From Daucus carota subsp. sativus (Eukaryota; Streptophyta; Magnoliopsida; Apiales; Apiaceae): a DNA stretch of 64,000 nt. The translations under genes were made by a program, and so were the position numbers. Positions within the stretch are counted from its first letter, which is position 1. Every line of letters begins with the position of its first letter. The stretch covers positions 41,131,598 to 41,195,597 of the forward strand of contig NC_030385.2 of assembly GCF_001625215.2 (NCBI RefSeq). The letters run 5' to 3'. This document shows, one piece after another, positions 25,525-38,400 of the stretch. The notes beneath the pieces are model-generated. The model was given only the letters and a program-made list of their open reading frames with translations. It did no database searches and was not told the origin of the DNA.

Positions 25525-26023
25525 CATATTATAATATCCTGACACTGGCCGTCCGTGTAGGATGATGTTTCTTAGTGTGGGCTATTTCGCTGAGTTGGGC
25601 TAATGTTTATGTTTTTATCTTTTTGCAAGTGTTGTGTTGGCCCATGTCAGTTGCTTTTCCTCAGCCCAGCTTGGTATATATTTCTCTCAGCACATCTTTT
25701 TGGAATATATCTCTTTGTTTTAAAGATTGATTTACGCATTTTTTTTAAAACAAGCAATATAGTCCGTGCTCAGCACACGGTACTTGTTAATTAGTTAACA
25801 TTTTGAATTACTAATTTAATTTATTGTATGCAATAACAAAAGAAGTTATTTTACAGACGAGTTTAATATACTAAATAAATTATTGAAAAGAAAAATCTTT
25901 GTATGACGATCTTAACAAATCGTAACTTATAAAAAGTTGTTTATAACTTGATTCACTGCATTTCTCTTATGGTTTAAGCTTTCCATTACACTAAAAGGCT
26001 AAATTAGCCATGTTTGGAAATTA

Positions 26024-26270
26024 CTCCCTCTGTCCCAATCAATTGTATACGATTCTTTTTCATTGTTCGACACACTTTTTAAAACTTTTATAAAACATAG
26101 TTCTACAACTTATATTTAAAAATTTTTTTGTATAAAAATATAAATGTTATACTTTTATACAAAAAAGGAAAATCTTAAAAATAATTTACAGAACTATACT
26201 ATATTGAAGCATTAAAGTCCGTGCCGCGCCTCTGTCCCCCAATGTATACTATTGACTGGGACGGAGGGAG
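26024..26270. mobile_element. Stowaway-like MITE
   Basis: The ends CTCCCTCTGTCCCAATCAAT and TTGACTGGGACGGAGGGAG are inverted repeats between TA dinucleotides (26022-26023, 26271-26272), with TGTATAC words just inside both ends. 247 bp, no ORF. Confidence 0.85.
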
Positions 26271-26813
26271 TAGTTGTTAGTGGATTGAGTTAAATGTTTT
26301 GACTAGCTAATAGAAATAGATGTTTTGACTATGGCGGTTTATTGCAAAACAATTTAGAAAATAGCTGTTTGATTAGTTTTTTGTGACACATATCAAAATT
26401 TCTAACCCAAAAAACTCCTCAAATGGCTTTTTGAGCCAAAACCTCTATTTCAATCCGGTAACTACCAAGTACTAGCATTAGCGGATTGAAATGGTCAAAC
26501 TTTTAAATCACCCCAAGCCCTTAATTTTATTCTAAACCTCTAACTTTCAAACAGGTCCAATAATTTTGGATTTGGATGACCTGCACAGGTCACGGGAGAG
26601 ATCACCAGATATAAATCAAAAGGTGAAACCCTGTATGATTTATGCAGCAAATGAAAAACAGGTCAACTCGCAAGTATGAATGGTTTATTCAATGATGTAT
26701 AGAATAATGAAAAGACCCTTTAAAAAAAAATTATCTTAATTGGTGCGTATGTGATTCATGTATTTAACAGTATAGATGAGAGAGGTTTAAAAAAAAAAAA
26801 GAGAGAGAAGATA

Positions 26814-27783
26814 TCTATACTTCTATACTATTATATACTTATTATATACTTATATATAATAAGCGTAAGGGAGATAATTTGGTCGCATGGTCCTATGGTC
26901 CAAAAGCTTATCATCCGTTGGATCGTATATTGAACAAATAAACACCGTTAGATTAGAATAAAATTAAATTCTGTTCTATAAGGAAACTGACATCTACTTG
27001 CATGTTTATAATTCTTTTTCCGAATCCAAAACAAATTCTGATGTGTTTTTGATTTTTTTAATCCAAAATAAATATTTCCTACAAATTTTAATTATAGAAT
27101 CGTATAAATCACACCGTCAAAAAATTATTTTTATCCATCGGATCCTATATTGAACAAATAAGCACCGTTAGATTATAACAAAATTAACTTATGTTCCATA
27201 AGACAACTGATATCTACTTACATGTTTATAATTCCTTTTCTAAATCCAAAACAAATTCTGTATTTCACGTGTTTATGATTTTTTTTAATTCCAAAATAAA
27301 TAATTTCTACCAATTTTATTTGTAGAATCATATAAATCGCACCGTCACAAAATTATTTTTATCTAATATATTTCAAAATTAATAAGCCCGATTTATGTGA
27401 GGAACGAATACAAAAACTATTTCTTAATCCAAAGCAAATTCTACCATCTTATTGCATGTTTATGATTCATCTTCTTAATTCAAAACAAATTGTGTTTATC
27501 AATTTTAATCTCGAGCCATAAAAAATTTTAGAAAATTATTTAAATCACATTATAATAATTCTATTATAAAATAAATTTATAAATATAATCTAATAGGAGT
27601 TGGCGTCACATATTCTACTTAAAATAATTTAAAATTTGATAGAAAGAATTTAATACATTGGCATGATACATACAATTTTAATTTATTATCTATAAATTAA
27701 ATTTTTTCACACCATTTAAAATATATTTAAAAAGTTTATAAATAATTAAAAAGCTCCCGTGCCTTGCACGGGTTATAAGCTAG
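26814..27783 (+). mobile_element. Non-autonomous Helitron, copy F (second family)
   Basis: The 5' end TCTATACTTCTATACTAT follows an A. The 3' end has the perfect hairpin CCCGTGC-CTT-GCACGGG at 27756-27772, then TTATAAGCTAG followed by T. The body carries AATAAGCGTAAGGGAGATAA near the start and an internal direct repeat containing 'GAACAAATAARCACCGTTAG' at about 26931-26950 and 27153-27172. Confidence 0.8.
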
Positions 27784-28492
27784 TATTATATAATAAGCGT
27801 AAGGGAGATAATTTGGTCGCATGATCCTCTGGTCCAAAACATCCGTTGGATCTTATATTGAACAAATAAGCACCGTTAGATTGGAACAAAATTAAATTCT
27901 GTTCTAGAAGGCAACTGATATCCACTTGCATGTTTATAATTCCTTTTCTGAATCCAAAACAAATTCTGTCTTTCACATGTATATGATTTTTTTTAATCCT
28001 ATATAAATATTTCCTACCAGTTTTATTCGTAGAATCATATAAATCTCACCGTCACAATTTTTTTATAATAAATTTTAAAATTAATAAGCCAGATTTATGT
28101 GAGGAACAGATAATAATTTTTTGAAAAATATTTAAATCACATTATAATAATTTTAATATAAAATACATTTATTAATATAATCTAATAGGAGTTGGCATAA
28201 CGTATTCCACTCAAAATATATTATAATTTAATAGATAAAATTTAATACTTTGGCATGATACATACGAGAAAAGGAATTGCTTGATTAAAATAATTTATTT
28301 GAAACCATTAATGGCTGTGATGATGTATTTACCAAAATTCTAACTTACAAACAAATCATAATTTCGAATTTTATTTTATTGAAAATTTTAATTTATTATT
28401 TATAAATTAAATTTTTTCACACCATTTAAAATATATTTAAAAAATTTATAAATAATTAAAAAGCTCGGTGCCTTGCACGGGCTATAAGCTAG
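27784..28492 (+). mobile_element. Non-autonomous Helitron, copy G, head-to-tail after F
   Basis: It starts TATTATATAATAAGCGTAAG, colinear with copy F but without the TCTATAC start, and ends at a damaged hairpin (CGGTGC ... GCACGG) plus CTATAAGCTAG and a T. An extra segment around 28260-28390 is absent from F. Confidence 0.72.
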
Positions 28493-30310
28493 TACTATTA
28501 AAGCTGAAAGATTAAAAGTTTGGTCGGTCGGTACGCGGGCTTTTATATGGACTTTTATAATTAGCAGGCTTTAAACAAAATTAGTGGCCTCTAAACAAAA
28601 AGTTTGATCGGTCGGTACACGGGCTTTTATATGAACTTTTATAATTAGCGGGTTTCAAACAAAATTAGTAGGCTTCGAATAAAAAGTTTGATCGGTCGGT
28701 ACACGGGTTTTTATATGAACTTTTATAATTAGCGGGCTTCAAACAAAATTATTGGGCTTCAAACAAAAAGTTTAATCGGTCGGTACACGGGCTTTTTTAT
28801 TGACTTTAATAGTTAGCGGTCTATAAAAAAAGTTAGCGGGCTTTAAACAAAATATAAACAAATCAAATATAAAACAAATATAAGATCAAAACATAAAACA
28901 AATATAAAACCTATTTGACTATACCAAAACTAAAGTCAAACCTTAAAAAATACTATACTATTAAAGCCGAAACATTAAAAATTTGATCGATCAGTATGCG
29001 GGCTTTTATACGGACTTTTATAATTAGCGGGCTTCAAACAAATTTAGTGGGTTTCAAACAAAATATAAACAAATCAAAATATAAAACAAATATAAGACCT
29101 ATTTGACTATACCAAAAACTAAAAACTAAAGTTAAACCTTAAAAAATATATATACGCATCTATAAGTAGGTCAAATTATGGGCCTACTTATATAATCAAT
29201 TATCTTTTTAACTAAATTTATTATCTTTTTTTATATATTCTAACTAACAAAACTCATTTAACCAAAAATAATATTGGACAACATAGCAACTACTTTTTTT
29301 AACTAAAATACATTATCTTTTCCAGAATCATAACAAAAAATCGATTTTCCAAAAATAACACATGCAACATTCATATAACAAAGATATTATATATCTATAT
29401 TATTATTTTATTTTATACTATTAACGCCGAAACATTGAAAGTTTGGTTAGTCGATACTTGGACCAAAATACGGGTCTATTTATACACCAATTATTCTTTT
29501 TAATTAAAATATGTTATTTTTTTTAATATTTTCCAACTAAAAAAACTCCATCATTTAAAATAACATCGAGAAACATAGTATTTACCTTTTTAACTAAAAG
29601 ACACTATCTTTTTTTATATTTTCTAACTAAAAAACGGATCATCTACAATTAATAGGAGCTACATATATAAAAGTGTAATATTATTATATATAATTTAATA
29701 AATAATCTGTGATATTTTTCAACCAAATTACATTAACATTATTTTTAAATACACTAATGGACTCACTTTAAAAGTAATATTATATACTATTAAATCCAAA
29801 ACATGAAAAATTCACTTAGTCGGTAAGTCAGTCGAGTTCGGTGATCCGGTTGGTATTCGACCCACAAATCTCCTTAATTTATAACATGTTATAATATAGT
29901 CTTTATTATCAATTAAACCAAAACATTAAGTTAGTATGATGGGTCGATATTTGATTTTACACGTTTTCTTTAACTTAATATGTTACATACTATATTATTA
30001 GTTATCAATAGCGAAATATTAAAAGATTGATTGATTGATTTATATCTAATTTTATAGATCTCCTAAAATTATAACATGAAGAAAAACATATTTTAACATT
30101 TTCAGTAAAATATACATGTTCGACCTAATTTTTAATTAGCCGTTTGACGAAACTAACTATTAAAAATTTATCATCTGTTAAATAAAAAATTTATTTAACC
30201 AATTTTATAATAATTTTATTCACACACAATAATATTAATTTAAGTTATAATATATACGATAAAATAGCAAATATTATAACCGACCGTGCATTGCACGGAT
30301 TATAAGCTAG
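28493..30310 (+). mobile_element. Composite Helitron block, copy H
   Basis: The 3' end is a clean hairpin CCGTGC-ATT-GCACGG (30284-30298) with ATTATAAGCTAG and a T. At least four 5'-like starts (TATACTATTAAAGCCGAAAC and variants) occur at about 28494, 28948, 29417 and 29785, so this is a nested or internally duplicated series sharing one good 3' end. Internal 84-bp minisatellite units are listed separately. Confidence 0.6.
28514..28850. repeat. Minisatellite, about 84 bp x 4, inside Helitron H
   Basis: Units starting AAAAGTTTGRTCGGTCGGTA recur at about 28514, 28599, 28682 and 28766 (spacing 85, 83, 84). Each holds CGGGCTTTTATATGAACTTT-like and ATTAGCGGGCTT-like parts. A further diverged unit lies near 28975. 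Confidence 0.8.
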
Positions 30311-30767
30311 TATAATATATAGCTGACGCTACGTATTTCTTATAGATCATCGTAAAATTTAAAATGTACTAACACATTACTAATGAAATAATTGTTAATG
30401 GAATTATCAATTTAAATCACAAGTTAGCAAATTTTCAATTGTTCGCTCATCATTATAATAAATAATTTGAAATTTGAATGAAAGTGAGATACATAACTAA
30501 TTGTCCCGGCGAATTCTTAGGAAAAAATTGGCAAGTTTTTCTACTTTCATCATATACATTATTTGTTGTTTTAATAATAATAATATTTGAAGACATGTAG
30601 TCTTTGTAACATATAATCCATATGTCTTATATTTTCAATACAAGATCGATTCATATATAATATTATAATAAAAATATTCTTCTAATAAATATATAAATAA
30701 AAATGTTAGAATAACAAAAACAACTATCAGCACGAGTTCTTAAGAAGTATTAATGAAATCTATAATA

Positions 30768-31524
30768 TCTATACTATACTATAAAAAGCCAACATGGGTA
30801 TAATTATTTGTAGTCGTACAAAATTTTGGTTTGGTATCTCTCTTGATTTGGTACTCTCCTATAGATATCTATTAGACAGTTTCATATACTAAAAACACTC
30901 CTTGTGTATATTAATATCTTTTTAAATATAATTTATAATTAGTTGGAAAAAGGTGAAACTACTGTTAATAACATATATTAATATTAAAAAATACTTATAG
31001 ATAAATGTATAAGAGCATCTCCAGCAGCTTCCCTATATGGTGTCCTAAGCTATTAATATAAGGGATATGACATAAAACATATATCCAGTAGAATCCTAGC
31101 CATCCCTTAAAAAGTTAGGATACCCACTTCATTCCTCATTTATAAGGATTGTGAAACCGTTCCTCATATACTATATTGAAGAATAAAATATTCACTTCTC
31201 TCTTTTCTCCCTCTTTCCCTCCTTTCTCTCTCTTACTTACAAGTTTACAAGTTGAATATAATATATGATAGTAATAGGGAACAGAAATAGGGAATGTTGT
31301 TGGAGTTCCGATTCAATAAAATGTAGTAATCCCCTAAAAAATGAATATTTTATTATATATTTAGGGAACATGTTAGGACTCTGCTGGAGATACTCTATAA
31401 AATTTTGAATATCTTTTGTCTAAAATACAATCCAATTCATTAATACTAAAATAGTAATAAAATGGTGTTAAGATTTAAATTATAAATAATAAATTATGAA
31501 TTATATACCGGGTTAAAAACTAAG
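30768..31524 (+). mobile_element. Helitron copy I, 3' end decayed, interrupted by a MITE
   Basis: The 5' end TCTATACTATACTATAAAAA follows an A and is colinear with copies A, B and J. The right end keeps only ACCGGGTTAAAAACTAAG in place of the full hairpin and CTAG. A 383-bp TIR element (31013-31395) is inserted in it. Confidence 0.6.
31013..31395. mobile_element. MITE with GAGCATCTCCAGCAG ends, nested in Helitron I
   Basis: The left end GAGCATCTCCAGCAG matches the reverse complement of the right end CTGCTGGAGATACTC at all but one position. TATAA (31008-31012 and 31396-31400) repeats on both sides. The similar motif GACCATCTCCAAC starts the MITE at 48378. No ORF. Confidence 0.8.
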
Positions 31525-31545
31525 TAAGAACTAAATTACACAACA

Positions 31546-32221
31546 TCTATACTTACTATACTATAAAAAGCCAACATGGGTATAATTTGTAGTCGTACAA
31601 AATTTTGGTTTGGTACACTTCTCTAAAACTAAAATTCTGCAACATGTAAATATCTATTAAACAGTTTCATATACTAAAAACACTCCTGATGTATATTAAT
31701 ATCTTTTAAATATAATTTATAATTAGTTGAAAAAAAGTGAAACTATTGTTAATAACATATATTAATATTAAAAAAATACTTATAAATAAATGTATAACTA
31801 ATTATAAATATACAATTTTGAATATCTTTTGTCTAAAATACATATAAATAATTGAAAACGCTACTTTTTAATTATAACATATTCTACTCGAAATTTAACT
31901 CTAATATGTTATATTTTATTACAAATATGAACCATTACATAACATATGAAGATATATGATATATGAAAATTTTGATTTAAAATTAATTGAATAATAAACT
32001 GTCACATATCAATATCAGAAAAATATTTATAGATAGATAATAAATTGTGAAAGCTAAATTTCCGTTAGAGGATATAATCAGTTGGTTAATATAATTTAAC
32101 TAGAATTCAATTCATTAATACTAAAATACTGATAAAATGGCGTTACGATTTAAATTATAATTAATAATTAATAATTTAAGAATTATATACGCGCCCGTGC
32201 TTTGCACGGGTTAAAGGCTAG
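31546..32221 (+). mobile_element. Non-autonomous Helitron, copy J, next to the myotubularin promoter
   Basis: The 5' end TCTATACTTACTATACTATA follows an A. The 3' end is the perfect hairpin CCCGTGC-TTT-GCACGGG (32194-32210), TTAAAGG and CTAG followed by T. At 676 bp it is the most complete family copy here. It ends only 221 bp before the myotubularin ATG. Confidence 0.82.
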
Positions 32222-32442
32222 TACTATTAATACCCGATTATATATGGTATTGGTGACCGATATAAATTACGTTAGAAGGTAGCATAACTCTTTCTAATTA
32301 ATCGAATTGAATTTTTTCTTTTAATCGAAGAGTATAAAATCTTACTTGTCGGAGCAGTATTCAAAACTAATCTCTCTCTCGCTCGCTCTCTCTCGCCCTC
32401 CCCCTCTCGTTTATTCACCGTGTTGTTAACCGCCGGTGGCCG

Positions 32443-35400
32443 ATGGCCACATCTCGAACTCGCTCCGGCCGATCCGCTTCGTTCCGTGACTCGGATACTC
32501 GACTCACTGAGTCCGAACGTATCGACGGTGCAGGAAGCTGGGACGCCCTCGAATGGACGAAAGTTGAAGTAATCTATCTCTATTCAATTCACTATAAGCA
32601 TTAGGTTCTCATTATTTTTTCACTTTTTATTGATTTTGAATTTTGTTTTGATTGTGATTTTGTTGTTTTGACAGCCCGTTTCGAGGTCGGTTCCGCACGC
32701 AGTTTTGGAATATTTGCTGGAAGATGAACAAGTAATTGTCGAGGTAAGTTGCGAATTAATGTCGATTGTCGCAATTTATATGTATATGTGTTGTAATTTG
32801 GAATAGTTTTTGTTGAAAGTAATATGTGGTGATGAATTAGAAAACTTAGCAAACTTGAGTACAGCTAGGGTTTGTAATTTGTATGTGTGGTTTAGATGAT
32901 TATACGTGTGCCTGTATATATACAATCGACTGGGACGACAAATTTGTGTTTTGTCAACTAGTATTGGTTAGGTTTGCAGAATACTTTAGTAATCGTAAAG
33001 TAGGATTTGCAACATATGTTTCGAAATTGAATTTGTAACTTATGTTTGAAATTTGTGATAACTTTTTTTGGGGCTAAGTGGCAATGAGTTGGATAGCAGC
33101 GTGCTTTTTCCAAAAGGCTAGGGTGTAGAATTTTGTGTGCGTAATTTGAATGATTTTTTTGGTGCATATAGAATTTGTTCTTTACTGAAGAGACGTGAAT
33201 ATTTCAATACCATTGGTTGAGACTTTATCAATGATTGCAGAATGATTCATTTATAAGTACAAAGTAAATATGTGTGTTGGTGCATATTTAATTTTTAAGT
33301 AAAGAGTGAAGACATGTAACTACTTATGTGTATAGATACAATAGATTGGGACTGTATCAACTATCCAGTATTGCAGAATGATTTATAAGTAAAAAGTAAG
33401 TGTGTAAGGTAACTACTCTAGTTTTTAGCTATATGGGACCCCGTGACTGACCACGCCAAACTAGATCAAGTGCTATAGCCTTATTATATATAGGACAAAA
33501 CTTAGAAAATTTTCCAAAATTTGGCAGGATTCGTGTTGGAGTGTGACTTCTCTTGAGTGGGATAGCTTAAAATTTAAAAATAATAAATTATTAAAATAGA
33601 AACTTCGATGGCAGGTAGGAGGATTTCTTTTTATGACAAGATTTCTATATGCAAAACACTTAACAATTTTATTCATACATCATAACAAGTAGTGAATCGG
33701 TGTGTGCAATGTAAAGGGTTTTTATATTGTTTATCTATATGAGTGATGTGTGTATCTATATAAAGAGAAGTTTTGCTTTGAAATTAATATAAAAATATTA
33801 AGGGTTGGGCCGTGTTCACGTGTTGTTGAGTCAAGTCGCTTGTGTCACCTCCCTGTCGGTGGCAAGTCCAATGCATTTGCGTGTTGACATGTCACATGGC
33901 GAGTTGGAGACGTAATAAGCTGATTTGGTGCTGAGTTGCCAAGTGCGTTTAATCGGACACCCATACGATCACTGAGTCGGGCCACAACCTAATTGGGCGA
34001 GTCTGTGCCACTAAGCCGATAGATAAAGGAATTTCTTACAATGCTCTTCTACACTCTTATGAGCTATGACCCACTTTTAAATATGCCTTCATTATTGTGT
34101 TCCTACTTGTTATTTTGATTGTATATTAATTTATTTGAGCTGATAATTTGAAAGTATTTGTGGTTGTTAAAAAGCTTATAGACTAACACAGTGTTCTCGA
34201 GTTTAAGAAAGAAAAGAAAAGAACCGAAATTTGATTAACTTTCTCTCTCTCCAAATCTTACCAAAGTGGGAATAAAATTTGTTGGACAAATATTAGGAGA
34301 TTTCTCTCTAAATTTTTAGTTTTCTTTTCCTTTACTTCTCAAAATATCACTATTAAATCTTTCTCTTTCTTTTCTTTTCTATCATAAAAGAAACTCTGCA
34401 ACACAGCATAATTGTCATAAAGGGAGTTATTTCTGTTAAAAGATTACAATGTTGCTTCTAATTTAGCAAAAGTTTACAAGTCTAATATAACCACCAATAT
34501 TATACTCTCATGGACCATAGTCTCATATTTGACTGTTTTTCCTTACAAAAAATAAAATTAGTTTGTTTTGTTGAGATCAGATATGTGCTAAATATTGTAG
34601 AGATTATCATATGCCAAGAACCATGAATAATTTCCAGAACTGTTCCCTAACCTAATCCTTCAGACAAGCATAACCCTACAATCTTCACTCTAGTCAACTT
34701 AAGAACATATTTGTCATTCCAAAGTAGCTGGTGGAGGTTAAAGAACACACCCCACAGATATTACGTGAAGAACAGAAGAGTTGGGTTTTGATGCTGATTT
34801 TCAGTATGAATATAAACCAAGTACTCTGATCTAAGCAGACGTTGTGCACCTCTGAACCTTCAATGCTATGCTGCAATCTGATCCTTCAGTGACTTTAGAG
34901 CTTATGAACTTTGATATTTCAATTTAATATCAATTCTGATCTTTTCTTGTTTTGTCGACACTAAGCTTTAACTTATTCTTATAATTATATTCAAAGTCAT
35001 GATAAGGTTTATTGATTTTTTATTTTTTTTTGTGTTGCTATTTGCTCCCAGGGGTATGGTGTATTTCTTGTAAATGCTAACAAGGCAGGGACACTGTTTG
35101 TAACAAACTTTCGCCTTCTCTTTCTGGTAAGCAATAAAATATATTCAGTAAAGTACTTGATATATTCAGTAGTACACATCCTGTGTATACTACTGGCTGG
35201 ATACCTTTAAGACTATTCAGATTTAAGTGTGTATAGTTTTGCAGGGCTTTGAGCCTTTGAACCAAAACGAAGTTGCATGCTAATACAAAAATTACAATTC
35301 ACTACTTTCTTTATGATGTTGTGAACATAATTTATTTTCCCAATGTTTCTATTTCTTATGCTATCATGTCACAGACCATACAGGATGCTAAGTGTTTTTT

Positions 35401-38400
35401 GCAAGAAGATGATTAATACTCTGGGCATGTTAGTTACACAATGATGTAGAATTTATTTTGTTTGCACCTTGCACCCACAAAAAAAAAGTTAATCTCAATT
35501 ATCAGCAAAATTGTACTAATGGTGAATTTCTAAGCCCCCAAGAACTATGAATATGGGTGCTAGAATTCTGTTGACGCAATCCAGTTAAACAATATTATAA
35601 GTTTAGTACAAAGCTTGAACCACCATGCCGGAGTCTTGGCTGATCATGATGTTAATTTTTTTTTGTTTTTAATTATTTTGTTGACATATGATATGATTCG
35701 AGAATCTGTTATATCAGTCGAGCTATGTTTTGTCTTTATTCTTAAAATATTATCTATTTTAGCTGTGTATGGTTTACTTTTTTGTTAATATATTATATAT
35801 TCGTGCAACTATTTATAGCCCATGTATTGGTGAGTTTTGTTTCCATCTCATTTTTTTCGGTTTTGATTTATGGTTAAAAGAGTGAAGCATCCAGGAACAT
35901 TCTTGCACTCGGCACTATACCACTGGCGACAATTGAAAAGTTCAATAAAATTGTAAGTTTTGCTTGTCAGCTTGTCTAAATTGGTGCATGATTCAATCCA
36001 GTGATTAATGTTGTCCTGGTTCTTTTGCTAAACAATGTGGTATTGGGTTATGAAAATCTCAGTGATAATGATGGATTTTGAGGAAATTATGCGATCTTGA
36101 TGAATGTCTTTTGTTCTTAAACTTTTATTTTAAGTAACAAGAGAATCTAATAGATAAACCGCCCCTCTCATTGATTTTTCTTCTTAATTATCAGAAAATA
36201 ATGTTTTGAGCAAGCTATTTTACTTCTTCGAGTTAATATTTGATAATGTCGATATCTTTTGTTAAATTTTTTTAGCGCAATATCTCATTTTAGCTTTATA
36301 TTCTCTGTGTTTAAGCTAATAACATTTAGTATTTTTGAGGATATAGGCCCTGAAGCTTCCATCAAACCCTCGGCAGTTGGACAGAACTCCCCCTCAACGT
36401 CTCCTTCAAGTTTTTGGTATCCTACTAACTACAGCATTCTATAGTTTATATGATATGTTTTTGGTATAGATTATGTGTGTGCACGCATACATATAATTAT
36501 TAGCTTAAGTTGACAACGATGAAGAAAGAAAAATTGGTAGTTGCTTCACTTTGTCTGTCAAGCAAATTATATGTATAAAGTCGCTTTATTGTTATTGGGG
36601 TTGGCCATCTTACTGGCCCTATTTGCATATTTGGAAACTAATTATAACTAGCTTTTTGATGTATTAAATGATAAAAAGGTGCATATTGTCTTCCAACATT
36701 TATTTGCTTTTATTAATGCTTGCTTAGTATTTTTATTTTAGATACATACGTATTATAAAAATATTTGAATACTTTGTTCACTAATATTATTTTAAATACA
36801 TGCATGTTATCAACATACTAGAATATTTCTATTGAAATTTTTATTAAATAAAAGTAGCTTATATTACTATTTAATATATCCTTGTTTTTTACCTTGTGGG
36901 ACCCAGTGACGACCAACTGCCTCAAGTCCGTTAAGCTAATTATATATAGGATATAATATAATTCCCACCTTGTCTCAACGTATCATAATGTACAAACATG
37001 TCTGTAATAGAGTGCAACAGGAAGATGCATAGTTCTTCTCAATTGCATAAAGAATTAATTTCTCATTTGTATGAAGATTTAATTATTTGGTGATGCATCT
37101 ATTTTTCTTTGAGGCAGAGGTTTTTGTGTGATATAGTTGCTTCTGGAGTTTAAACACTTTGAAGCCATTTTACAGAAGTTATTCATAAACATTTTATTTT
37201 TGGGTTACTAGCATAGAATTGTCTGGAAGTCGACACTGTTTTGATGAATTTTTTTTAAATACTTTTCAGGGAAAGATATGAGAATTATCGTCTTTGGTTT
37301 TCGTCCTCGAACAAAACAGGTCTGTTAAATTTGTTGCAATAAGTTGGGCCAACTTTTACAAGGCAGAAAGATGTTTGAAGTACACACACCTAAACTCCTA
37401 TCAAATATTGACCACCCTATGCATTTAATCAAAACTAAATGAATTAGAAAAATACATATAAAATGATTCGAAGTTGATTCTAAAGAAAGTTTTTTACTTT
37501 TGGAAAAATTTTCTTTATATTTGTGGAGAGTCTGGAGACTATTATGAAGAATCAAGGATCTATATACACTACTAATAGAATGCTCTGCAAAAGCCCTTCT
37601 TGCTCATATCAGATGGTTCCTGCAAGGTTGAATAAAACTATAATTTAAAATAAGAAATAAGCTTTTAAAGGGTAAAAATTAGCTGCCCACTGAAAGTGTG
37701 AAAGAGACATCACTCTGGGCTTTGTCGATTTACCCCGACAAGTGCCACAAACTCCCTTCTTAGATTAGACTATGATCATTACCCTTCAACCGGGTTATTC
37801 TATTCTACACCCATGAGTAAATATTTCATAGTAGCCTCATCAGAATTTCTACACAACTCCTCCTTGAATTTAAAATCCAGGCTTAGGAGTTTCTATTGAT
37901 TGAATAGTGAAAGTTAATACAGAAAGAGAATAACCATTTCCATAATATGGTTTGCTAGGTTTCGAAAGGTCCATGACGTGTACGTGTCGGATGAACTAAA
38001 CCCTCATTGAATTTTATTTTCCATACTTTGGTATCTTATTGAACAAAAACAGTGATATTGTTCCTCCGCGATCACTTTGGTATATTCAACGAGGTCTTTG
38101 AAATAAAGAGGATCTACAGGAGATGTAACTAAGCTGTAGCATTAAACACATGAGGAGGATGAAGACCTAATTAAGCTTCAAATGTAGACTTCTAATTGCC
38201 TAAATGAGGACATGGCAAGTTTGGGAGGGGAAGCAAATGCCAGAGTGTTATATCGATGCTACTTGTACTGCTGTTGAGAGTTTGTGGTGAATAATCCGTT
38301 AGTATTGGCTAACTATTATTAATTATAATGCTGGCATATTAAATAGAATGGATGTATTAACTGTTTAATAAAGCAGATTACATAATAATTCATACTGACA

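Noticed and set aside
25740..25800. Extra Helitron end with CCGTG ... CACGG stem
   Set aside because: The expected CTAG is missing (TTAG at best), so it is only mentioned as a possible relic.
33780..34030. GC-richer patch in myotubularin intron 2, considered as a SINE or nested gene
   Set aside because: No tRNA-like boxes, poly-A tail, target duplication or open frame could be found.
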